This document shows positions 22,374-35,000 of a stretch of DNA of 64,000 nucleotides, piece after piece. Both the position numbers and the translations under genes were made by a program. Source of the DNA: Clitoria ternatea (taxonomy: Eukaryota; Streptophyta; Magnoliopsida; Fabales; Fabaceae); the NCBI GenBank assembly GCA_037962975.1, contig CM075673.1:158802667-158866666 (forward strand), in the 5' to 3' direction. The notes under the pieces were generated by a model. That model was not told where the DNA came from. It was given only the letters and a program-made list of their open reading frames with translations, and made no database searches. The number at the start of each line of letters is the position of its first letter. The stretch's first letter is position 1.

Positions 22374-23102
22374 TGATCTATCCTGAACCGGGGTCAAGAG
22401 ATCCGGTGTCTGGTCAGTCACAAATAGTAGATGATTACTTCTCTGAAGACCGGTTATACGAGTATCCGGTTTATATATCCGATGTCTCTGTATGATGAGA
22501 GCAGATTAGGCGTCCTAGAGGTCCTTCACACCGTCCTTACGCGTTGATGTGGGCGAAAGGTGGTGTCACCTGTAAAGATTCTCCGACGCTCAAGTCAGTG
22601 GTGATATTCCAAGTGAGGAATGTTTTCAGAGAATAATTGTAAGTAGATAGAGTCAAAAAGATCCTTCCCTTCGTTGATGAAGAGAGTTCATATACCTGAT
22701 TGGCTCAATATTCGAGGATCCGTTAGTGGGGAACCACTAACCTCCAATAACGCCTTAAATTATTATTTTATTGCGTACTTACTAGTATGATTGGGTCAAG
22801 TGGCTATTTTATATTGAGCGTAGGGAGTATAGGCTAGAATTAAGGGACAAATTGACCATTCCCGTGAGCAGATTTTGGCTCGTAGTGCAGAGAATTATTG
22901 ATCGGTCCCTGTAGTAATGCCTTCTGTCTTCTGCATAGTGACGTATACGTTATCCGGTGTCATGGTGTTATCCTGGACAACCGGTATAGGGAGAGCGCCT
23001 GATACGGAATTAGAGTCCGGATATATACCGATGACACTGGTTGCACGTTGACGTCTTGACAAAGACGTTGAAATATGTCTTACAGATTGGATACCGGTAT
23101 CA
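22374..23102 (-). repeat. 5' LTR of the gypsy element
   Basis: The left edge is fixed by the primer site. The sequence starts TGATCTATCC and a plausible end is ACCGGTATCA at 23102, giving 729 bp with TG...CA termini and short inverted ends (TGAT/ATCA). The right edge is inferred, since the second LTR is not in the window. CCGGT/TCCGG words recur through it. Confidence 0.65.
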
Positions 23103-23690
23103 AGATCGGATCAAGAAGAACTTTAACAAAATATAGAACTTAGATTTGACTCAAAACTCAAGTTGATTTCTTTGTCTTCCTATTTATAAGCTTTAAGATT
23201 CAAATCATAAAGGAAATTAATTTCCATTAATGCTTTTATTATATTTCACTATCTATTCAATTTTCCTAACATTAAAACTTGAAACAAACTCTCTTTAACT
23301 ATTATAATGACCTAAAAAATCATAAAAACATTAAAATCCTACTTAAGAAAATCTAAAAGACATATGAAAAATATAACTAAAAATAAAATAAAAATTGCAA
23401 TAAAAATAGAAAAACTAAAAAATATGTTGAGCGTTTTTTAATACTCATCATGTAACTAATTGAAACACAACACGTAACGTATAAGATAATTTAGACGATT
23501 CATATTTTTTTATAATGAATAAAAGAGCGTTGAAATCTTAAACATTGTTTAACTTAAATAAACTGGACACCAAAACAAAATGAACCATTAAAATTAATAA
23601 AAAAGGCAACTGACAATTTTTATTTTTTCTCAAACCCTGTATCCTATAAACTGAAGGACTTCATCTATTTTTTCTCAATTTTTATGTTCT
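23103..23690. other. AT-rich intergenic sequence
   Basis: No open frame, repeat or transposon end is evident. Confidence 0.5.
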
Positions 23691-23694
23691 TCTT

Positions 23695-24065
23695 GACTAA
23701 GCAACTGGAACCATCATCACTAAAAAGCAACACAAGGCCACCAGAGGCATTTTTTTGCCTACACTGTTACTTGTGTCAAGATCGTTCTCTGCTTTTGGTT
23801 GCAAAAGAAATGAATAAGTAACATCAACAAAAAGTCAAGCCATATGGTTCCAACAAACCGAAACTTAAATCGTAATGTTTCATATGTAGCTGGAGTCAGT
23901 TTCATCTGAGAATTGTTAAAGAGTGAAAGTCAGTTCCATGTTCTTCTTGACTGAGCAACTGAAACAGTCATTAGTAGAAAGCAACACAACACCAGTAGAT
24001 GCATTTTGGCCTGCACTGTTACTCTCCTCAAGATTGTTCTCTTCATTTGGCTGCAAAAGAATTGA
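23695..24065 (-). repeat. Tandem duplication of the last RPA1-like exon
   Basis: About 125 bp at 23695-23820 recur at 23940-24065 with about 80% identity by eye, both starting TTCTTCTTGACT and ending in GGTTGCAAAAGAA or GGCTGCAAAAGAA. The right copy reads LQPNEENNLEESNSAG; the left has a one-base shift. Confidence 0.7.
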
Positions 24066-24799
24066 ATTAAAAAAAAAAAACAACAACACAAAAATCCAAG
24101 GCAAATGATCACAATAAGAAAAAAACAACATAAATGAGGGAATAGTAACAAATATAAATAACCCTCTTAGGATTAGGATTAAGTTCTTAGAATTTCTTGG
24201 TGAGTTCTGGATCACCCGTCATCTTCTTGATAACAATAGAAGGCTCAAAGGCTATATTTGAATAATGTTTAGTTTCAAATTTGAAGAGAAATAACTTGTC
24301 TATTAGTTCCATTATCTCTTTTGGTGTTGGAATCAACCCTTCATCCTAAAAAAACAACTCGAAATTATTAATCATGAAATGAATCCTTAAAAAAAGTAAA
24401 AGATTCCACCACAATGAACAAATGAAGAAATAAATTACCTGTTGCATCAATTGTAACATTTCAATACATGTTTTTCCAAACAATGAAGTTCCTTCAGTCA
24501 AAAAATGGCAAATGAAAGTCATTTTCATCAACAACTTCTATCCTAAGGCGATACACATGTGTAAAGGTTAAAAATATATTAAAATGGATATAAAAGACAA
24601 CATGTTCATTATTTCCATGATAACTAACCTTGGTTCGACGACAATCCATGTTTCCAACATTTGTCACAAAAATACATTTTTGAATCACCATAGACTGCTC
24701 TGGTACACTTGTTGCAAGCTGAAGCTTGATAGTTACCAGAACAACATAGAAAGATACTTGAAATTAACTTTCATTTTAGCATATACAAATACTTATATA

Positions 24800-24800
24800 C

Positions 24801-24860
<60 letters not shown>
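24800..24860. repeat. (AT)n microsatellite with (ATAC)n start
   Basis: CATACATACATAC followed by about 24 AT dinucleotides. Confidence 0.95.
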
Positions 24861-24863
<3 letters not shown>

Positions 24864-25789
24864 AAACAAACCTTACAAAGACAGCTAACCTTTTTCAAAT
24901 CTTTCAACTCCTCAATGAGTTTCCTTGGATTATTAACCAACATTTCTTCATCAAGAGGAACTTCAAAAGATTGGGATAAATGGCTTCAAAAATAAATATA
25001 AATAAATATTCAATACAACTTTACAAGACAAAAAATAATAAAACATAAGGCAGAAAGAAAACCACATACCCTTATACAACAAGTTCAATGATGATGACAA
25101 AGGATATCAAACCACTTCTAGAAATGTCCTTTGGATTTCCTACACCTGATATTACACTGGTGACATCTATGATGCAGAATTTGAACCAACAGTGCCAATA
25201 ATTAAGTCAATGTTATCTGTACAACATATTAAATTGTTATATAAAAACACAAAATAGAAAGATTACAGACTAAAATGTTAGGGTTGAGTGTTCCAAAACA
25301 AATGGTAGCTATAGGAGTAAAACATAACTTATCATATGGAATAAGTGAGTCATCTATAACTTTGATCTCATTATCAAAATGAAAGTTCAAATGATAAACA
25401 TAATCTATAGTTCTATATTTCCAAGTTTTCTGTAACTCGGAAATAATACATGTTATTAGGTGCCATTTTCTTCTAGTTGATGTTGAAACTTGTAAATAAG
25501 TATTTTTTTTTTAATAGAAGCATGTATATTCTTTCTTTGGAAAACATAAAACCCACCAAAATTAGACACTTTTATTTCTGATTGAAAACCAGGAGACTTC
25601 ATCTTTAAATTAAATTTTATTAACTAATTGCTTAGCATTTCACGATGAGACAAGACTTCTTTGAAAAGTGTTTTAAACAATGATTTAATTAATTGGTTAA
25701 GCATTCATATACAGTCATCGTAGTCTTCAATTCCAAATTTTTATTAACACTAGACTGAAAAACACAAAAGTTAACAAGGACTTTGTAAC

Positions 25790-28700
25790 ATCCTAAATTT
25801 TAGAGAAATAAATATATTAGATGATGATAATTAATTATTTGTGGTTCAAAATACATGAGAAAATTAATTAGACACTAATTGTGATTTATCGGTAAATTAA
25901 AATTTACTAAAATTAAATAATTTAACGGATGGTGTGGGATCCACTAAGTCAAATTGGATATTTGATGGGTCTAACATACTTGAAAAATTATTGTGGTTAC
26001 GGTAGTATGATTAAAATAATTTTTGGTGTTGAGGAGATATTTAATCGGATACAGCATATGATTTGAAACGGCAAAAATACGAGCTAATTGGGATTAAAAG
26101 AAAATGCAAAATCCCCTTTTTCCTTCTACACATCACCGTCCACTTTTTCTCTCTTTTTCTACTCTCTTTTTTCCATTGAACAAAGGGAATTATTAACCAA
26201 AAGAAAAAGCAAAGTGAAGCATCCTTTTGTTCAATAGGTAATACCCAATTTTACCAAATTTTCCCTTTTTTCTTTCTAATTTTTTGCAACTTCTTCATCT
26301 TCTCCATTCTCTTTCATTTTTTTTTTCTTCTTTCCCCCTCCTACAAACAAAAACCATCCACCTCCTTCCACCTCCATTTTCTTACAAAATCAATACCCAA
26401 GCTTGGATTTGTGAAGCTTATATTGGACTTTGGGACCAAACTTGGCTCATCATCTCCTCTCTTTCCCTCATTTTCGTTTTTCACATAGCCTTGGAATTAG
26501 AGGTATGTGTTTATGGTAATTATTGATGTTTCTTAGTAGTTTTACGGTTCTTGAAGTATTATAATGGAAGATTAGGAGTTGTTTTGATCATGTGGAACCA
26601 AACCATAGGCTAGATGACCATTGGGAAATTATTGTTTATTGTTAGAATATTTTTAGGAGCTTGAAATTGATTTAAATTGATTGTTGAAAATGAATTTGAT
26701 GCAAGGAATGTGATTAGTGGATGTTATGCTCAAGTTAGGTTCAAAAATGTGAAATTGATGCTTACTTTAATTGGGTGTAGAAATTGTATTTTTAGGACCT
26801 AAATTATTTTTGATGGTTTTATAATAATTGTGAGACCTAATTTAGTGCCTTGAAGTGAATTGACACAGCTAGAATGGAAGATAAAACTTTAGTTGGTTGT
26901 AGAAACCACTTTGGGTGGAAAAGGTATAGTAAAAATGCTATAAGTCTTTTCAACTTATTTTGGCTTGGTTAGTGTGCTAAGAGGATGATATTAAATGTGG
27001 TTTAAGAATTATAATAATTGTTGGGTAATTGAGGTAGGAAAAAATGTAGTGTTGATAGTGAATTGGATGAAGAACATGGACCATTAAGGTAGGATTGTTA
27101 GTCTAGAGAATATTATTGGAACATGTTAGACACAAGAAGATTATTAGTTGAGCTTAGTTTAATTTAAAGGAAAACTTTTATTTTAGACTTTGAATAGTTT
27201 CTAGATGGTTTTAGAACAATTATGAGACTTTAAGTGATATTCTAAAATTGACTTAGTGATAGTTGGTAAAGGACATACAGTTGTTAATAAGCTTTAAAAT
27301 TGCTCATGAAGTAGGAAATAGTGACAAAGTGACATAAATGGTTTCATGAATGAATTGACTTTGTTAGTGGACTTGGAAGTTATTGTTGGATGTAGTTTAG
27401 TATTTGTAATGGATGTTGGATAATTATTAATTGAAAAAGAGTAAGATGTGAGATGAATTAAATGAAGAGCATAATAGATTGATGAGAAATAAGTATGTTT
27501 GTTAGATTAGAAAATTTTATTGGAGCATATTAGAACCTAAGAGAATAATTATTGAGTTTAGGAAATGCTATTGAAAGTGGTTAGTGATTTTGGTATGTTA
27601 ATTTATTAAAGGACCTAAGTTGTAATTTTAGAGTAAAAGGTGCCATTCACCTTAGACATGATATTGGTGCTTAAAAATGAGTTATTGGAAGTGGTATGAC
27701 CATTATTTATGGTTAGGATAATTATGGTTGAATGAATGAAAGTTAGTATGAAAGAAATGTGATGTTAGAGGTTAAGAACAAGTATAGTAATTAGTGTTTT
27801 GGTGAAAACAACGTTTATGGAAGTTAATTAGTGTGTTAGTAAGGATTAAGTAATTAACTAGGAAGAAAAGACTTGGCATTTTAAGGGGTATTGCATAGGA
27901 ACCATGTGTTGGGTGAATAATAAATGCTTCTAAAGATTAGTCATGATTTAACTTAGCATTTAAAACTATTATCAAGTGAGTTATGTGTTTTAAATAGATG
28001 AAAAACAAAATTAATTAAATTGTTAGTGGTGATGGACTTGTTGGCTACTAAAAGAAAAATATTACAAATTGTCAATATGATGAGAAAAGTTTATTAGAAA
28101 CTTGGTAAAGCTTAAAGGATAATTGTTGAACACTTGACAAATTGTAGACAAGATTCTAAATCTTCAAAGTGTTGGAAAACATTGAAAAAAAGTCAACAAA
28201 ACTTCTAAGATCTCAAAGATAAAGTGTTATATAAGCTAGTATGATGTTATGGGTAAGATGGGTAAAGTTGTTAACCTCAAATAATTTTAGTTTGGTGATT
28301 GACATGGTCTAACATTTATTTAATGTAGGGTTTGACAACTCTAGTAAGGCGGGGCCATCCAACTCCTCCAACCCCATGGAATACTTCTCTTGAGGTAAGA
28401 GAAAAGTTTATTTTCTAAGTGTATGGTCATGGTGTTGATAATGTATGCATGTGTGATGTATATTTGCATGGTGCCTTGGATGTTTTTATTGTTGCCATGT
28501 GTGATGAATATGTGAAGCAAGACTCTTTGAATGACATTGATGGTGAAATTGATAATTGTGATGGTGATGTATCCTTGATGTGTCTTTTTGACTTATGCAT
28601 GATAATGAAGTGGAATTCATATGAAAATTGAGACAACCATATGCACCTTTTGCATCTCATGACATGCATAACATACCTCATGTGTGATAAATAATGATCT

Positions 28701-30229
28701 TGTGTTGATCTTAAGAATAATAACCTCTTGTTGGTTGATTTTATAAATGACTATGTGTGGTCGTAGTGGACACCTGTGACATGTTTTATTGATTTTGTGT
28801 TGATCTTGAGAAAGAAACCTTGCGTTGGTTCTAAATGTTAAACAACTATGTGTGGTTGTAGTCACATGGGTGAAATATACACATGAAGAGAAAATAAAAA
28901 TTATACAAGTTGGTCTTATTACATGTGCATTAATTGTTGGCTAGCATATGCATTATTTGTGAGAACATGACATTTGCATTTGAGTACCCAAAATGATTAT
29001 GTCTCATGAGTATCCTAAATTGAGAAAACATAGTTGATGTTGTTGGCTATTGTAAGAATGCAGTGATGACCATTTTTGGTGACATGAGATTGATACTTAA
29101 GGCTTTTGGCATGAGTTGGTATTTATGGTATATGATGTATGTATTTGATTGTCAAAGTATAGCCTATATGTTATATCAATGAGATTGGATATGTTGAAGG
29201 AAATTATGTATGATTGCTTCACTATGCATGACTTATCATTATGATTGCTTATCATTTAGGAAATATACTCACTCTCCATGTTGTCAATTTTAGCTTTGTG
29301 ATGTAGGTTCTCACTTATGGAGTATGATTGCATCCTTAGGGTGGCACATGTGAAGAGGGTATGGAATATGCCTTGGCTAGCAAATTTTGGGACAATGATG
29401 TTGTGATTCTATATATGAATTTTAACGTGTATAGGTATTATTTTGTATAGCTTGACTATTGGTGTAAATGTCTAGACTTTTGAAATTAAGAATGGGTTTG
29501 TTAGAATAATTGTTGATATATTTGAAGGTGGAGATTGATTTATGATCTTGTTAGTGTGTTGGAGATTGGTGAATATGAACCTTTATGAATGAGGTTATTA
29601 TGCATGAAAGTTGAGACTTTGTCATGATATTGTGTATGTTGCATAGATGTAGTTATAGAATGGATTTATGAGGCTTTGATTAATAGATGCAATGCTGAAT
29701 TTTTATTATATGATTGGTATATGGTGTGTAGGATGAGATAATATGATGTTCTATCCCTAGTTAAGAGTGTTTAAAGAGGTCTAGTTGATGAAAAGTAAAA
29801 ATTGATGATTTGATAGCATGTATGGATGGAATTGTCACCTAAGTAGGTTCTTGGAAGATTTTTGTTGTGGATGCTCATGATTGTGGATTACTAGACTTGA
29901 ATGTGTAGGACTATGGATAGGTAACTTGGATTTGAAGGATTAGTGACCAATATGTGAATTAGAGGAATTGATGCATGACAATCTTATATATTGATGAAGT
30001 TAATTAGGTGCTTGCTTAACTTTCATCGTCTCATATCTTCACATATGGGTTGGTTTCTAATTAGATCTACGGTAGTTATTATAAGTCTTGAAATTGTGGT
30101 GTGCCTTAGGTAAGAGTTGAAATAAACGCGAAAAAATTTTCCCTACTTTTTATTAATTGGAAGTAGATAACTATAATATCGAATAACGGATTTAAGGCAC
30201 CACAGACTTCAGTAAATTGGTTACACTTT
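25790..30229 (+). mobile_element. Probable solo LTR, about 4.4 kb, chromovirus-like
   Basis: The block starts (T)GTAACATCCTAAATTT and ends GGTTAC(A). The word ACTTT flanks it at 25790-25794 and 30225-30229. The termini overlap this duplication by a base, so TG...CA with an exact 5-bp duplication cannot both hold. Inside, a pyrimidine-rich leader (26100-26480) ends at a splice-donor-like GAGGTATGTG, and CTCACTC/TTTAGCTTTGTGATGTAGG at about 29270 resembles the 3' part of large plant gypsy LTRs. No coding sequence is supported; open frames of 60-84 codons here show no known motif. Identity as a solo LTR is inferred. Confidence 0.45.
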
Positions 30230-31019
30230 GTTAATTTTAAAAAAAATATTTAAGTTATATTACGGTGGTGGGGAAGGGAAAATTAACATTTGAAAAGGGT
30301 CAAAATCATATTTCCAAAAGTATCTTGGGTGAAATCTAATTTCAAAGATAATCTTTACTACTAAGAGAACCTTCAACCAAGCGTAAGAAAAAAAACCAAA
30401 TTATAGTGTGAATGTAGAGTTGCTAATTTGGGTGGACTACTTAAAATATAAATTCAAGTTTTATTGGGTTGCGGACTACTTAGGGCAAGACTAAAGAGGA
30501 CTCATATAAATTCAAGTCTTAAAATTAGAGGTTTTAGTTTGACCTTTAATGGGATATGGACTTGATTAAGCAACTCATTTTTTTAAAAGAAATTATTAAA
30601 AAATTGATTTATAAAAAATTAAATTACAAAAAATTGAACCAATTAACTATTGTTAGACAAACAATGCTATAAATGTAATAACTTTTTTTATAAAAAATAT
30701 GTTTGTGCTACAATTAAAAATTAAAATGAATAAAACAGTAACTACTAAATTACTAACATATAAGTGCTATAAAATCAACAAGATTTTTTTTTAAAAAATC
30801 TAATTGTAAAAACACTAACTAATAAATAATGTTTCTCATAATGCTATAATAAATTATATAAGAGTTTCAAGTTTCCAAAGAATTAAAGAAAAAAACTTGG
30901 ACCGTAAACCCAACACTCAACCTATTCTTTTTAGATTTTTTTTATTATCAGTTTTTTTTAGTTATTAATTTTGAATTTACTTTTGAAATCACACTATGAG
31001 GATGTTTGGTGGAGGGGTG
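30230..31019. other. AT-rich intergenic sequence
   Basis: Low-complexity A/T runs, no gene or transposon end recognised. Confidence 0.5.
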
Positions 31020-31027
31020 TTTTCAGT

Positions 31028-31710
31028 TAGGGGTGTTCGCGGTCCGGTGCGGTTTTATGACAAAATATCATCCGATCTGATCACTTTATTAAATTACGGT
31101 TCGGTTCGATTCAGTTGAAATGAATGACACCATCCGATCCGATCCGATCAAATGCGGTTCGGATTGGATCAGTCTATGCGGTTTTTTTCTTATTTTATAT
31201 TTTTTATAAAATCCAATAAACATTATAATTATAGCAATGCAAAGAATACTTTAAGTTCTCAATGATGGGAGAATTATTAATAAGTATAACAAGACAAATT
31301 TTCAACAATTTAAATTCAAACATAAAATAAATAAAGTAAAACAACAAAAATATTACAAGTCTTATCCAAGATTTTAGTCTTTTTGTTCTTCCCCTAACTT
31401 GGACAAATTTTTAAAAAATAAGTGTTATCATACAGTTTAAACAAAATTACAAAATAAAATATAGAGACTAAATTAAACAAACTAATAAAGTAATAAATGA
31501 AAGAGGTTATGACTAAATGAAATGAGAACATTAAAACATAAAACTTGCGGATCGGTTCGGTTCTCATAGGTGGAACCGAAAACCGAACCGAACCGCATCT
31601 GAAATGCGATTTTTTTACGGTTTTGGTTTTTTGGTTTTTGGTTTGATCGGTTTCGGTTTTTTTTGGATCGGTTGAGCGGTTTTTCGCGGATCGGTTGATG
31701 AACACCCCTA
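31028..31710. mobile_element. Non-autonomous hAT element (683 bp)
   Basis: The left end TAGGGGTGTTCGCGG and the right end GATGAACACCCCTA are inverted repeats of about 12 bp. Flanks TTTTCAGT (31020-31027) and CTTTCAGC (31711-31718) match at six of eight bases, as expected for an old 8-bp duplication. The interior is AT-rich, and both subterminal parts carry GGTTCGGTT/AACCGAACC words. No transposase is encoded. Confidence 0.75.
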
Positions 31711-31718
31711 CTTTCAGC

Positions 31719-32052
31719 TTAATTTCGTTGGTGGGAAGGAGGGTCAAACAGAGTTAGAGTTTTGATTGAAGAATTAATTTCAACATCGTCTTTCCAACTC
31801 TGTTTTTTTAACTTCATTTTCCTAACTACAAATCAAACATCTATTATGTTTTTTACGGTGAGCCGGCCCCTTTTACCGGCTGAATGTGAAGGTAACAGTA
31901 TGCGCCGGCCCTTTTTCCAGCTCCATGTGAATGTAACAGCCTATGTTTGTTAATCATACATGAATCTCTACGCCACCACTGTGTCTCTGTTGTGCATTTC
32001 TCCTTTGTCTTCTAGAGTTGATTTCTGTTTCTTTCTCGAAATCAATTAATCA
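31719..32052 (+). promoter_or_regulatory. Upstream region of the TNL gene
   Basis: About 330 bp between the hAT element and the TNL start. A 70-bp stretch repeats a CCGGCCC...GTGAA.GTAACAG unit twice (about 31863-31940). No clear TATA box was seen close to the ATG. Confidence 0.35.
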
Positions 32053-35000
32053 ATGTCTTCCTTTACTTCTTCGGGTCATACATGGATCTACGATGTGTTC
32101 ATCAATTTTAGAGGTGAAGACACGCGCAACAACTTCGTTTCGCATCTTCACGCTTCCCTCGCCAACGCCGGAATCAGCACTTTCATCGACGACAAGCTTG
32201 AGAGAGGATCGCGTCTTAGTGAAGAGTTATTGCGAGCAATACGAGGGTCTCGGATAGCATTGGTTGTTTTCTCCAAAACCTATACCGCATCCGTTTGGTG
32301 TCTTATGGAGTTGGAAGAAATCATGCTGTGCCACACACAGCATGGGCAAGTGGTTGTTCCCATTTTTTATGACGTTGAACCTTCAGATGTGCGTCATCAG
32401 AGGGGTCCTTTTGGAGAAGCTTTGAAAGCGCTTGTACTTAGAGAATATCCTGAATTTATGTTGTCCAGGTTGAATAGCCTACTCACCCGTGTTGCAAATC
32501 TCTCTGGTTGGGATATCAAGAATTACCGGTAAAACCACCGCTTTCTAGTTTCTTGCTATTTTATTTCAGACAGTTACGTTCGTGTTCTTGTAAAATACCA
32601 TTCTAGTACCTGAAATTGTAGAGGGATCCTCAAGGGTGTGGAGGTTTACTCGTTAATTATGTTATAAAGTTATTATCTTAATTTTAGTTTTTAACTTATG
32701 CTCGTTCTATCTTTTTGCATAATTATTATATATTCTTCAAGGAGTGAAGCCGAACAATTGCAGCAAATTGTCAAGGATATCCGGACAAAACTTGACTTGG
32801 AATTATTGGACATAACAGATTTTCCAGTTGGGTTGGAATCCCGACTTCAAGAAATGATTGGGATTTTAGAAAACCATAGGACTATTGAGGGAGTTTGTAA
32901 AGTAGGAATTTGGGGAATGGGAGGATTGGGTAAGACGACACTGGCCAAAGCTATCTACAATCGAATTGGATGCAAATTTAAGGACAAGAGCTTCATTGAA
33001 AATATTAGAGAAGTTTGCGAGAAAGAGAGTAGAGGGTGTATCAATTTACAAGAACAACTTCTTGCAAATATCCTGAAAACTAATGTGCAGGTGCATAGCA
33101 CTGCAGAAGGGATAACTTCGATCAAGAAAAGTCTTAATCAGAGAGGTGTTTTCATTGTGCTTGACGATGTGAGCGATTATCAGCAATTAAAGTCCTTGTG
33201 TGTAAGTGATATATCTCAAATTCAATATAATTTGGGAAGTGTAGTAATCATTACAACAAGAGATGTGCGCATACTCCATTCACTTAAAGTTAAACATATC
33301 TATGAAATAAAGGAAATGAACGATGCTGAGTCCCTTGAGCTTTTCAGTTGGCATGCCTTTGATGAAGCAAGTCCAAGACAAGACTTTGGTGAACTCTCAA
33401 GAAATGTAGTTGCTTATTGTGGAGGACTACCACTTGCTCTTGAAGTCCTTGGTTCATACTTATGTGAGAGAACAAAACAAGAATGGAGATGTGTATTGTC
33501 AAAATTGGAGAAAATTCCCAATGAACAAGTGCAAGAGAAACTCAAAATAAGCTATGATGGTTTAGATGATCTACAAAAGAAAATATTTCTTGACATATGC
33601 TGTTTCTTTATCGGTAAGGATAGAGCCTATGTTACAGACATATTAAATGGTTGTGAATTTTATCCTGACATAGGAATAACAATCTTGGAAGAAAGGAGCC
33701 TCATAAAAGTCGATAAGAATAATAAGCTCACAATACATGATTTGCTACGGGACATGGGTAGAGAAATAGTTCGTCAAAGTTCACCAGAGAAACCTGAAAA
33801 GCGTAGTCGATTATGGGCTCATGAGGATGTGCGTCATGTGTTGGCAAACCAAACTGTAAGAACTTTCAAGGCATGCTATTTTGAATTTTTTGTCATTATC
33901 TATCCTCTTATCATGACCACATTTGTTTTTTATCTGAATCATCTTATCTTATTTTACTTTTGCCTAAAAGTTATGAGATTCATTGTATGTAAAGCTTTTG
34001 TGTTGTAATGTGCGCTAGATGTATGCTAAGGCTACAACTTCATGTATTACTTGTTTGCTTTCTAGTGAGAAAATGAAAAATGTTGCCTCTTTTAACAATT
34101 TTTGAAGTTTTATTTTCACAGGGAACAATGGCTATTGAGGGCCTGGCTTTGAAGTTCCGAGGAAGTACTACACTTCGCTTTGATACCAAAGCATTTAAGA
34201 AAATGAAGAGACTAAGACTTTTCCAACTTGATCATGTACAACTTTTTGGAGATTATCAAAATCTCCCCAAAGACCTAAGATGGCTCTATTGGCAAGGGTT
34301 TCCTTTAAAACACATACCTAGCAACTTTGATCACAAAAATGTTGTTGCTATTGACGTAAAATACAGTGGTATTAAACAAGTATGGAAGAAACCTCAGGTA
34401 AATATTACATGAAGTTTTCTTAGATGACGAGTTATTGTTTCAACAATTTTATCATCAACCTTCCCTTTTGAAAAAAAAATTCTTTTGCAGTTGATGGAGA
34501 AGTTAAAAATCCTTAATCTTAGTCATTCAAAGCACTTGACAAACACTCCTGATTTTTCAAATCTTCCAAAACTGGAAAAGCTCATTCTCAAAGATTGTCC
34601 AAGCTTGATCAATATACACGAATCCATTGTAGACCTAAGTAATCTTCTTTTGATGAATTTGAAAGACTGTACAGGCCTTAGCAATCTTCCAAGGGGAATC
34701 TATCAGTTGAAATCTTTGCAAACCCTCATCCTTTCTGGTTGTTTAAATATTGATAAGTTGGAAGAAGATTTAGGGCATATGGAATCCTTGACAACACTTA
34801 TTGCAGAAGGTACAGCTGTAAAGGAAATGCCTCGGTCAATAGTACAGTCAAAAAGCATTGGATATATATCACTTTGTGGATATAAAGGATTAGCACGTGA
34901 TATTTTTCCTTCTCTCATTTGGTCTTGGATGTCACCAACAATGAATCCCATATCCTGTATTCCTTCCTTTGGGAGCATGTCATCATCTCTAGTTTCCATG

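Larger units (their letters stand above)
1..23102 (-). mobile_element. Ty3/gypsy LTR retrotransposon, Tat/Retand type, truncated by window edge
   Basis: Gag, protease, reverse transcriptase, two RNase H domains and integrase lie in that order on the minus strand from 22308 down to 6552. The second RNase H, fused between the first and the integrase, and an additional frame on the opposite strand downstream of pol are marks of the Tat lineage (Retand-like). The 5' LTR and primer site are at the right. No copy of that LTR is visible at the left, so the 3' LTR is probably beyond base 1. Without the nested Sirevirus the visible part is about 12.8 kb. All coding parts carry stops or frameshifts, so the element is not autonomous now. 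Lineage is inferred from domain order. Confidence 0.85.
23695..25620 (-). pseudogene. RPA1-like (replication protein A large subunit) gene, Helitron type, decayed
   Basis: Exon-sized pieces lie in order on the minus strand. At 25620-25340 is the first OB fold (NFGGFYVFQRKN, LIYKFQHQLE, IKVIDDSLIPY), at 25200-25083 the second (FCIIDVTSVISGVGNPKD...), at 24980-24880 NPRKLIEELKD, and at 24735-24627 a zinc ribbon, CNKC...YFCDKC. Then RLRIEVVDEN and EGTSLFGKTCIEML (24550-24430) and LIPTPKEIMELIDKLFLFKF (24340-24210) complete the C-terminal OB fold. Two adjacent stops interrupt the first fold, and a frameshift lies between FFD and TEGTSL. RPA1 binds single-stranded DNA; short RPA1-like genes with this layout travel with plant Helitrons. 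The last exon is duplicated. No Helitron end (hairpin plus CTRR) was located. Confidence 0.65.

Noticed and set aside
24584..24979. 131-codon plus-strand frame across the AT microsatellite
   Set aside because: Half of it is Tyr-Ile repeats read from (AT)n, and the rest is the complement of the RPA1-like exons.
28419..28865. Small genes in the 25.8-30.2 kb block
   Set aside because: The frames are composed of TGTG/ATG-rich repeats of the presumed LTR, and lack motifs or splice support.
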